A stretch of DNA of 64,000 nt, from the NCBI GenBank assembly GCA_039621445.1, contig CP154956.1, forward strand, positions 37,598,553 through 37,662,552, in the 5' to 3' direction. The notes under the pieces were generated by a model. It was given only the letters and a program-made list of their open reading frames with translations, made no database searches and was not told where the DNA came from. The translations under genes were made by a program, and so were the position numbers. Of this stretch, positions 1 to 11,400 are shown piece by piece. The DNA is from Euglena gracilis. Its lineage: Eukaryota > Euglenida > Euglenophyceae > Euglenales. Within the stretch, counting starts at the first letter, position 1. Every line of letters begins with the position of its first letter.

Positions 1-2407
1 GAGTCATTGTGTCTTTTTTTTGTAGCGATTTATATCCCGCACACCAATTGATTCGATTAATTGGTGACCACAAATAATAATTTGATCAGTCCCATCACCT
101 GCAAAGGGGGTCTGGACCACCCTCATCTGCCCTTGTACCAGGCCAAGGATCAGTTACCTGGACCGAGGCACTGTTTTAATGGGGCGGTGCCCCCCCCCCC
201 CCGGACTGGAGGCAGGGGTTTTTTTTTAGTCTTGGACTCCCGGGGGAGAAGGGGGGGGAGGGTGGGTGGGTCCGGCCGAGCCCCCCTTGGGGGGGGGGTC
301 CCCGGAGGGGGGATATACTTTTCGGCGCCTTTTTGAAAAAGGTGCTGGTTTTAGCATTTTCCGCGATGTTTGGCCATTTTTGGGGGAAAGCGAGTGGGTC
401 CCCAGGGACCCCCCCCCGCCTAGGGGCCCCCAGAGGGTGGGTGGGTGGGTGGGTCCCCCCCCCCCCCCCCCCAGTCTTAAAAAACCCCTGACCAGAGGGG
501 GTCCGACTCCCCCAACTGCCCTTATATCGAACGTGCCCTGCCCTGCCCTTATATTTAAGGGCCGCCTTTGAAGGGCTGGCCAAAGGCCGGTACGGTGCCC
601 AACTGGGCCTAAAATCATCAGGCGGCCAGGAATGCATTTTTTTCATTTTGGCAGTTTAGTGCACAGTTGCACATTTTTTTTGGCCAACCGCGCGGACAGC
701 ACTTTATGGGGAAAAACACCCAATCTCCCCAGTTTTCGAAGCGTTTCCGTTTTGAAAACAGTAGTTCACCACCTCTGCTGCCAGGCAAAGATCCCTGTCC
801 GCCGAAATCCATGCGGCACAAGACGCCATTTTTGGGGGGACGAACCATGGTCCAGTGAAGCCTTTGTACCTGCTGTTGTCCCCTGTGCTGTGGCGGGCCA
901 GTTAATGCGCAGTTGCACATTCACCTCCCTCCAATCCTGTCTTTTCTTGAGGTTTTCGGAAGTTGGTGTTGCCCTACCCTGGGGGGGTGGGTCCAGCCAA
1001 AACTTCCAGCCTGCAGCTCCCAACTGGGCTGAGCCCCCAGGGTCGCTGAATAAATTTGGGGCCGTAAAGCGCTGAAAATTTTTGAAAATGGGTTCAAAAA
1101 GGGCCAAAAAAATGGCATTCTTTTAGTGATTTTTTGTGCTTTCACTTGAAAATTTTGGTTGAAAAGTTCCAACCCAGCCAGATTTGGACCTTTGGCTATT
1201 TTTTTGGGTATTAGCTGGGTCTGGCTGCCAGCCAGTCGAATCCCCTCCCATGGTGGCAGGTGCAGCCAGCACTTTTTTCCAGCCCCCCCGGGGGGGTCTC
1301 AATAGGTCATCCCCTGGTCTCTACCCTCCGGAGCCATCACACACCAGGAAATATATTGTGGAAAAGTGAGGTCCAGGTTAGCCCACATGGCTTGTGTTCT
1401 GCATTCCATGCTGAGTGCACCGAGTGCGTGTCCAGCCATGTACCGCAGTTATGGTGAATCAACTGCAAACGGCCTGAAGCAGAAAACAAGGCAGCAAACA
1501 TGGCAGCAGGGGATGACTTTTCTCATTGGGTCACAAAGTTTTGGCAGTTTCAATGTAAATTTGCATCTACACATTCCGGATACAGATGCATTTGCACATT
1601 TGGATACAGAATGCGCATGCGCAACATTCCGGATGGTCCTATGCCTATTTTGCGCACGCGCGCGCGTGTGTGTCCCATCCCGTCGGTTCCCCCAAAAAAT
1701 CTGCAGGGGAAAAAGGCAAAAAAAAAGCGTGATTGTTCGGGAACAGGTCGAGGGGGATGGATACCTGGATATCCTTGGACCATCCACCAAAAAATGTCCA
1801 AAAATGCACTTTTTGGCTTCTTCCTTATAGCAGATACGTGGTGTCAACACCCACACACAGAGAGAGATGGAGCACAAATATCATACATTTTGTATCCAAC
1901 CCCAACCTCCAAAGTGTTTGCCAGCCATTGGGCTGTAGTGATGACGTGTGCACACTGGCATATCCCAATATCCCCCCCACCTGACACCAGCAAAAGTGAG
2001 GCCAGCCTTGTGTCATCAAAGTTTTGTGATTGTGACCCTCCCAATTGCCAGGCAAAATTCCTCCCTGGAAAAATTGGCGAGGTGATCAATATTTCTGCAG
2101 GAAGCTTTTGATCCCAATTTATGATGGCAACCCCTGCCAACACTGGCAGTGCAGGTTGTGCCTTGGTGAAGTTGACCGATTCGAGAAATTTAGGTTTTTT
2201 TGACCACTTTTGGTCTGAGTGCCCCCCCCCCCCGTCCCCAGGTCCCCATCCCTGGGGGTCCAACCAGCATTCCCAAGAAGCATTTTTGAGCTGGCCGGCT
2301 GGACCCCTGAGGTCCGGGCAATCGAATGCCTTGGAGCCCCATAAAGCCATGCAGAATTTGGACAGTTGCCATTGGCAGTTTGGGTGGCCTCCGCTTCCAC
2401 CGCGCAG
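1..2407. other. Non-coding, probable helicase intron or upstream region
   Basis: No open frame here resembles a helicase N-terminus or any other family I know. The stretch holds one hAT-like element (213-490), part of a GATATAAGG-family end near 510-545, C/G homopolymers and T runs. The acceptor CGCGCAG at 2401-2407 ends it. Confidence 0.5.
213..490. mobile_element. Non-autonomous hAT-like element, TTTTTTAAG family, copy 1
   Basis: Ends CAGGGGTTTTTTT and AAAAAACCCCTG are inverted. The interior has the family's GGTGGGTGGGTCC block and the ATACTTTTCGGCGCC motif, also seen at 35047-35320, 41288-41570 and near 54425-54595. Flanking octamers ACTGGAGG and ACCAGAGG match at 6 of 8 positions, consistent with an aged 8-bp duplication. 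Confidence 0.65.
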
Positions 2408-5400
2408 GGGTGCTGCTGCGGCAGCTGCAGGGCGGCGGCAAGCTGCGGGACTACACCCACGTCTTCGTGGATGAGGTCCACGAGCGGACGTACGAGGCGG
2501 ACCTCCTGCTGGCCATCTTGAAGGCTGCCCTGCCGTTCCTGCCAGATTTGAAAGTCATCGTGATGAGCGCGACCATCTCTGCGGAGTGTGTGTGTGCATG
2601 CCTGCATGCATTAATGCCTGAATGGATTTGTCTTGTGCAAGAACGTCCTCTGAAATTTATGCTGCCAACATACTGCCCAGGTCTGCAGTCCAGCTGCTGT
2701 GACATGAGTTCACGAGTTGATGTGCGTGTCTGGTGTTTTTCCAGAAATGATGACCTGTATTCTATTTGTGTTCCACAACCCTCAGGAAGTTCCTGGAGTA
2801 TTTCAACACATTCCCGCATTGGTTGTTTCCCATCAACATCCCAAGGTCGTTCCAACGGCACGACTTTCTATTGGAACAGGTGCCCTCTTCTATGTGCAAG
2901 TACCCTTGTCCAAAGAACACCCCTTGTTTGGACCTCGGCTTTTGCCATCTAAGTGTCAAAAATGGGGGGGGTCTCTTCACCAGGGTTCGATATAAGGAGG
3001 TGTCCCCCCCAGAACCGGAGGGGGTCCAGACCAACCCTGGGGCCCCCTGAAAGGTCAAGTTTTTCCTTCCGGCACTTTTTGCCGAAATTTTGCAAATTCC
3101 ATTTTTGGATTTTTTTTTGCCCAAAAGTGCCCAAAATGGATCTTTTGCTGTTTTGGGTGTTAAAATTTTAGCCCAGCGCTGTGTCCCCCCACCCGCCCCC
3201 CCGCTTGACCGGAGGGGGGTATGCCCTTATATCGAACCCTGTTCTTCACCCCTGCTTTATGGTTGAAGGTGCTCGGTCAGTCATTCGGATGCCCTGAGTC
3301 CTCTGGGTGCATTTTCACCCTTTCTCTGTGTGGCTCTCTTGGACTCTGCTGGCGTCTCTCCAACAACACACCCTGAAGCAGGCATCGCCCAAGCATTTGA
3401 GAGCAAGGCTTTCTGCCAAAGTTGGCAGCTCCCAAATATATGCCCCCCACCCCCGGGGGGCATATAGTTGGATCAGGGGGGTCCAAAATTTTTTTGCGTT
3501 ATTGATGGAATGGGGTTAGGGTTAGGAGTTTGGCCTAACTTTAGGCCTAACTTGGACACCTAACACTAATCTATAAGTTAGGCTTTAAATTAGGCCGAAC
3601 TCCTAACCCTAAACCTATTCCATCAATAATTGAATATTGTCCCCGACCCCCCTGATCCAACTATATGGCCCTGGGGGGGGGGCACATGGTTGGGAGCTGC
3701 CCAAAAAATTTTGCTCTTCATTTGAGCAGCCGAAGGATCTGCAAGGCCACGGGAAAATACAAAGCAAATACATTTCGATTTACAGGGCCGCAACCCTTGA
3801 GAAAGTGTTTGCACAGTCCACTCAACATGGCTTCCCCTCATTTTTGCGCACTTCTCCAATCGAAACATTGGCTGCATTTGCAGCGCACCGCTGCCTGCGA
3901 TGGCCAGGGGTGGGCCTCATCGGAATCCTCCCTTCATGAGTTTCTGTTTGAACTCATCGGTTTCCGGCCCGCCGAAGCGGTCTGTCGCTTCGGCGGCTGC
4001 AGATGCGCTTCGTTGTCAGACCACTGTCCCCCCACTGCCTCAGGCATTTGAAGAGCTGCAGGACGCAATTCGCCGGGGGCAGTACCGGCCGGAGCATCCG
4101 CTGCCCCGGCGCGACGCCGTGCTGAAGGTGTGGACCCCGAGGGGGGGGGGGCAGTCCACGGTTTGCAATGGCGTTTTTTTTTGGGAGCCCTGCAGTTGTT
4201 TGTTTTGCGTGCCCGTGCTCAGCCGGCATGAAGAAATGGCTATTTTAATTTTCTTTTCTTTTTTTATAGTTATAATTTTGTTTTATTTGGGCTATTTGAG
4301 AACGTCACCATTTGCAGGTTGTGTATGGAAGAAGTGTGAAAAAAAAATCAGCGTGAATCCATCATTGCAGTTTAGAATGATGAATTTAATTCAGGAGAAT
4401 AGTTAAATGGGTTAAATTGTGTTTGGGAAAAATTTACAAATTGCAAAAACTTAGGCGGCACATCTCGCAATTAAGCTTTTTTTTGGTCGATGTTCGCATT
4501 TTCGCACATCGACCAAAAACCATTTTGAGCACCAGCGTTGTTTCTTGTTGAATTGGTGGCAAGTTGCCCATCAATGCCCCACTGATGTTTAAGGCTCCGT
4601 GGCATCCACACAACAACATAAATGATGCCAGTGTGCGCAAATGCGCACATTTGCGCACACCGACCACTGTAAATCCAATCATGAGCCTCCTATCTATGGC
4701 AGTGTGTTTGGAGCGCACACTTGCGCACACCGACCACTGTAAATCCAATCATGAGCCTCCTATTTGGCAGTGTGTTTGCCTGTTTGGAGCGCACATTTGC
4801 GCACACCGACCACTGTAAATCCAATCATGAGCCTCCTAGCTATGGCAGTGTGTTTGGAGCTGGAAAATGAACGTGGCAACATTGTGATATCACCTCCCTT
4901 TTATTCCTGTGGTGTTGCACCCCCTCTGCTGGTGGATGTTTGGGTGGTTGGTATGCGCAAATGCGCACATCAACCAGTAAAATGGTTGCTCTTCACAATT
5001 GTTGGCACCAACCAAAATTCTTTTCATTTTGAGCCTCAGCAACAGGGACTTCTGTGACAAGAGAAGGATCGAAACAGGAGGAGAGCAGATTGTGGAGGCG
5101 TTGTCAAAGTGGTCAAGTTGTTTTCAAAGTGGTGATGTTGCAGGGTATGTCTGAGAGGGTCAAATGAAGCGTGCCCGTGTATAGCATTTTATGGACCTGT
5201 GAACACAGGGATTTTCAAGTCAACAGACACATCCATTTTCAGCCAATGAACTGTGCCTCATTTTCGGACTAAAATCCTGGGGGTGAAGGGCCTTTCCAAA
5301 CTCAGTTTTTCAGGATAAACCTGGAAATGTTGTTTATTTTGGCGTTTCAGGGGCTAAGAAATGGTTTTTCACAGCTTCAATTGCCGATGCTCGAATTCGG

Positions 5401-8400
5401 GCCCGCAGGCTGGTCATTCTGTTGTGTTTAAACTCTGCAAAGTATTGTATATAAGGATTTCTAAACTGCAGTGGTGCCACACCCTCTAAATGGTACATGC
5501 GTTAAGTTGCACAAGAGGTTGGTGTGCGCAGATGCGCAAACCGACCAAAAAGTCTGTTTTCGCATTTCCACAAACCAACCATTTGTACAATTTTACAAAC
5601 ACATCAATTTCAGCCGGCACGCATGGTCCTCTTCATAGCTGCAGAAATGGTCGGTTTGCGCATTTGCGCTCACCGTCCATTTAACCCCCCCCCCCCAAGT
5701 AACCTGGCGGGGTGCCAGGTTATTGGAACCAACTTTTGGCCCTGCCCCCCCCCCCCCCCCGCCAGAATATTTGGGCCCCTTTTTTTTTAGCGCCATAAAG
5801 GAATTTTGCCTAAAAAGGGGGGTGCCAAGTTACTGGAACCATCTTTTTTGCCCCTCCCCCCGCCAGGTTATTCGGCCCCTGCCAGGAGCAAGGACCCTGC
5901 CAGGTTATTTGGGGCGGGTTTACGCAGTTGCCTTCCCGACCACCAGTATCTCGCACAGCCAAGTTTCAGGGTATCGCTTCAGGCTTGGCGCACCTCAACA
6001 AATCGTTCAGTCAACATTCTACGTTAATAAGACAGCCATTGTGACGATCAAAACACACCTGCTGGGTGTTGTGTGTATTATATACTGCGGTGACACTTGC
6101 TCTTAAGCACCTTTGCCAAAGTCCCTGCTTTCATCTCCGCGTCCCAGGGCACCCCATCAAATCCTGCTTCCATTTTTGGGTTTTTGGGGTCATACCTTGT
6201 CGTTTTTGCAAAAAAAAAATGTCGATGTACGCATTTGCACACATCGACAAAGACAAAAAGGTTAAGTGCGAGATGGGCCGCCTAAGAAAAAATACAAATT
6301 TGGGAGTTGCCATTTTCAATTGTCATTCTATGAAATTCCATAATCTCTGGGGTCCGAATGTAAACCTGAACTTCTATTGCCTGTTTCCTTTGTTGGTTTT
6401 AACCCCCTAAGATTGATAAAGAAGCCGCTGATGCACATTTTCATGCGTTCAGTTTGGATTGTTGCCATCTCTGCATTGACACTGAGTATTTTAGGAAAGC
6501 GTCATCAATGGAATCAAAGTGGTCGCAAAAAGAGAATTCAGAGCAACACAGTACATATGGACGCAAGGAGTTACTTGGGCTCCTGAAGGGGTATGCAACC
6601 CATCGGCCCATGGTGCTTTTTTTGCCAGACAGCGGCCTTCCTTTCCCGGCCTTTTCACTGGGGCGTGGCCCTCGCTCCAATGTACCGGACCACCGCCCCA
6701 TGCTTGTGCTATCCCCACCGACCTCAAACATTCCCCAGCGGGGGGGACCCTCCTTCGCCACTCCATTTGGTGGCTGCCACTGACACGGAACCAACTGCTG
6801 CTCCAGCCCCAGCCTGACCACACATTCATGGCACCCCTACCTGCCCCCCCCCCCCTGGATGGTATTGGAGGGTGGGTTTCTGCAGTGCATGGTGAGCTTG
6901 GACTGGACCCCCCTCCTCAGGGGAGGTGCGCCACTGGTATGGCAAACCCCGCCGGAGGCCAGGTGAATTGAAGAAAGAGTCGGGGGGGGGTTGGCCGATT
7001 TCAGGTGGTTTTGGGCTGGGTCTGTGGGTGGGTGGGTGGGTGGGTGGGTGCCCCCCCCCCCAGGAGGAGGGTTGTTGGTGGGTGGGTTATCAAACGAAGT
7101 GGATGGGTGGGATTTGGCCCGTAACACAGTGCCCTCCCCCCCCCCCGGGGCCGCTACGTCAAATTCTGGGCCTGGCGGCATGGGTGGAGCACCCTTGCTC
7201 GCCGGTGCTGCACAGTCCGTGGACCCGGGCAAAGAGCTGGACGCGGCTCACAGCCTGGGGGACCTCTACCTCGCGGAGGACGACCCGTCCCTCTTCCCGG
7301 AGGTGCGCCGGCGCTTCGCCACGGAGTTGCTGCGCTTCCTCCACCACACCCGCCCGCTGGAGGAGGCGGTCCTCGTGTTCCTGCCGGGGCTGCGGGAGAT
7401 ACACGCGTTCCGGGACTACCTCAGGCAGTTCGACAATGTGGAGCTGTGCATCCTGCACTCCGAGGCGAAGGTGTGTGGGTATGACCCGGCGCACGTCGCC
7501 CGAATCGCTGCTGATGTCCAAAGAAGAAAGCATCCAAACGGCCTGCCGCAGCCCTAAAGAAGGAGCTTGGCTGGAGGCACCCATGTGAGGAGTCACCCGC
7601 TTTGCCCTCGAGTGCATTCGGCCATCATTTGTGGTCCACACCTGTTCCACAGGATGCCGAGGGCTCCGTGTTCGACAACGGGACCACCGATGTGCGCCGC
7701 GCCCAGTGGCCTGCTTGCTTTCCTGACGTAGTGATCGACCATTCCTGCTCTGGCGGTGAACTGCAGGGCGGTCCAAGGGATGGGCCATTTCCTTTCCCCC
7801 TTAAGGGCCGCCCCTCAAGGACCGCCCTTGGGCCTAACAAGGAAGTCCAGAAATCACTGTTTCTCCCGAAGTCGACCCGTTCTTGCAAAACCATGGCCAT
7901 TTTTCCCACAGGACTTTTTTTGCTTAAGGACCCTTGTGGACGTTCACCCAGACCTCCCCTTGGGCATCGCACCGCCAGAGGGGCCACCGCGCCCATCATC
8001 CTCTCCACCGACATCGCGGAGAACGCCGTCACGCTTCCCGCCGTCCACGTCGTCGTGGACCTCTGCCTGCAGAAGGCGCTGCGGTGGGGGGCGGAGGAGG
8101 GCCGCGCGTCCCTCGACCTGGTCCGGGTCAGCCGCGACGCCGCCGTGCAGCGTGCCGGCCGCACCGGGCGGGTGCGGGACGGGCGCTGCTACCGCCTCCT
8201 GACGGAGGTGTGTGTCCGCGTCGCCCGCATTTGCTTGCCCGGTCTGCGAAGCCGCCCGCCTATCCTGTGTCCATCCACGCAATTGCGCTTACGGCATAGA
8301 CCGCCCCCCTAAATAGAAGCCACACCGGGGCCTCCATTCGAACCGTTGGTCGAAAACCAACGGGGGCTTCTATTTGGGGGGGGACACTATTCGGGGGGGC

Positions 8401-11400
8401 CTTCTATTCAGGGGGGGTTTAGTTTCTGGCCGCGCCACATCACCCCCCCCCCCCGTCACTGGCAGGCTGAGTTTGCGACGTTGTCCGACTTCCGGGTGCC
8501 AGCCATCCAGTGCATGCCGCTGGCCACGGCCCTGCTGGAGGTGCTGCACATGAACCTGCCGTGGGTGCTGCAGCCGATGGACCTGCTGGCCAGCATGCTG
8601 GACCCGCCGCCGTACCTAGTGGTGGGGGACGCGCTGAAGCTGCTGGTGCAGATGGAGGTGTGGGCCGCTGCCACGTATTTGTTAAGTAATGTGCTGCAAT
8701 GGTCTCGGTCAGTGAGCGGGAGAGAGAGTTGAAGGTTGAAGCACACCCAACTCCGAATTGCACGCCGTTTGGGCCTTGAAGGGCTCTTCACCAATGCATT
8801 CTTTTTGCGGGTTTGCAAAATTTCTCTCACTGGAACACTCGCCTTCTGATTTGCCTTGTGAGTATATCGAAGCCCTGGTCGCAAAACGTCATTCATCCAA
8901 GGGAAAAGAGAAAAGGAGTTTTCTTCTTCTTCACAAAGCTCATACGTCATGTGCCATGCGTCTTTCAGCTTGTGCTGACTGGACTTCAGGCGAGGCTGGG
9001 GTGCCTGCCTGTACAGTCATTGCCCCCCCCCTCCTCGGAGGGGTTGCATGGGTGGTCTGTGAGCAAAAGTGTCCCCCAAACATGCTGTGCGAAGTGTGCT
9101 TCTCAGGTGGCGTATTTGCCACAAAGAAACCGCTTTTTGGACGTTGCCAATTTCAACCTTGCCGTCCCCCCCCAACAGTGCATCGAGGAGATCCAGGTGG
9201 ATGGCGCGACGCACTTCCGCCCGACACCTCGAGGACACGTCCTGAAGCAGCTGCCGCTCCAGCTGGAACACAGCCAGGGCTGCACCGACGGCGAAACTGC
9301 TACGACCCCGACGCTCGCCGCAATCCCACGGGGGGACTGCCAATTTTCTGTGTTCGGAGTTTTTTTATTTATGAAAGCTGCATTTGTGCTTTTTTTGAAT
9401 TTAGTTCGTCCTCACCCCCCCCCCCCCGGCCGATGCGGTCCTGGGCCTGGGCTGCTGGTGCTGTTCGGGTGCGCGGTGGACTGCGTCGTGCCGGCGGTGG
9501 TGGCGGCGGCGGTGCTGGAGAACCGCCGGCTGCCCTTCGCCGCGGCCAGGGGGCAGGACGGCCGGGAGAGGACCGTCGAGTGGCTGCGCTCCGTGCGGGG
9601 CTTTGCCCAGGTCTGGGCTGGTGTGGTTGGACCTGTTTTGTGGCTGTTGTCCGGATGGAGTGTGACACAGCAGACCCATCAGGCATCATTTTTTTGAGAC
9701 AAACTTTTTCCCCAGCAGTTTCACCAAACTAACATTTTAAGATTTTTTAAAAAGGGCTTTCCAGGGTTTTTTTTTTAACCACTGCTTTCCAAGTTGGTCC
9801 GAGAGCATGGATGTGGTCCAAAATAAAAAATACAAGAAAAACAACACATTGTTATACCGGAGTTTTTTTCTTGGGGTTGGATTGTGTTTGCTGAGTTTTG
9901 TTTTTTTGGCTTCGTTTTTCTCGGTCGGAAAAAATTACACCCGTCCGAATTTTTTTCAAACCGTTTTAAGGCTTTTTGAAACCTTTTAAGGCATTTTGGT
10001 GAGAAAGCTGTAAGGCCTTTTGATAAACGTTTAACTTTTGATTACGTTTAAGTCTTAAGGTACTTTATAAAAAATAATGCCTGAACCTCCGCCAAAGAGT
10101 TTTGCGTTTCAAAAGCTTTGTGTGCCCAAGTAATGTTGCAGGGAGATGGACAAAAAAGCTTCGTCCAACATGATTCTGCCCTCATAAGAACTAATGCAAA
10201 AAATCATGCATCTTTCTGGGGTGTCAGGAGGCGAGCACAAAAAACAAGCATTCAAAATGCCACAATGTTTTGTTTTCTGATGAGCAGAAGTATTCAATTC
10301 CATGAAATTCATTTATTAAACAGCATTCGACACGAATTTTTTTTGAGGAACGTGGTAAATTGATTTATCAGAAATTTTGGTTACTGTTCAGATAGCTTTG
10401 CAGGGGGTAAGGTCAAAAAGATCGGTCCACTACCTGTTCAGGGGCAATGCTTGGGGGGGGGGGGTATATTGGTCCTAGAAAAGTGGGCGTTCTCTGCCCC
10501 TCCTGCCACGACATTTGACGAAGTGTCTTTTGTCTCCTGCTACTCCGACCACGACAGTGGCAGTCACAGACAGTTGCAGTCGAAGCTGACCCCATTAGCA
10601 GGGGGGAAAGATGCAAGTCGTAGAATTTGCATTTTTTTGCAAAATGAGGAATTTGCGAATTTTTTTTGCATTTTTGCACAATTTGCTTTTCCAATTTTTT
10701 TTCTGGCAGGTTGCATAGGCAAACCTTTCTACTACCAGATTCGAAGTTGCATACTGCAGAGAGGGGGAAAATATGCACCGTGCATTTTATTGCAGTTTTT
10801 TTTTGCAGTGTTCACGTTTTGGGTTTTTGCAGTTTTTTTTGCAGTTTTTTTTGCAGCGCTTTTGGGGGAAATGCTGCACAAGTGCGGTTTTTTTGCAGTT
10901 TTTGCAGTTCTTTTTTCGCTGGGGCCAGCCTCCATAAGGCCAATAATTCAGTAAGGCCAACCTCCAAGGCTGAAGAATTGAGTCCTCACGTTTGTGAATG
11001 TCAACGCAAGTTTAACATCTTGTTTACTCCCTCAATCATGGTTTTTCAAAAACCATGATCAAGCATGGTTGGCGGACTAGAATTCAGACATTTGAGTTGT
11101 CTGTGGTCTTGACAGCATGATTTGTCCTGATGCAAACATTCTTGTGCAGTAAATTTTCTTGCATCTGAGTGCATTGAAAACGTTTACAGCAGGAAAAAAT
11201 CATACATTTGACCAACACATGTCAATACCACGTCTGGTGATGCAGTAATACATGTTTTTGTCCCCTTGTGGGAGGAAGTATTTTGTGTCCATGGAAGAAT
11301 CATGGATTCTCAAAGTGCTTTTGAGGGAGGGTTGCACTCTTCCCATTCTTTGTGCTTCTACGTACCGGAGAGATGCTCCTGCAATTCTTCCTTCATTTGT

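Larger units (their letters stand above)
4485..6250. repeat. Cluster of TGCGCA-type palindromes followed by CGACCA
   Basis: Short palindromic motifs (variants of TGCGCAAATGCGCA or CGCATTTGCGCAC) next to CGACCA or its complement recur at about 4485, 4635, 4720, 4795, 4955, 5525, 5655 and 6230. They fall in one helicase intron. Function unknown. Confidence 0.6.

Noticed and set aside
3510-3615. TTAGGG/CCCTAA repeats as a telomere or chromosome end
   Set aside because: Only a few units, arranged as inverted halves inside an intron of a gene that continues for 19 kb.
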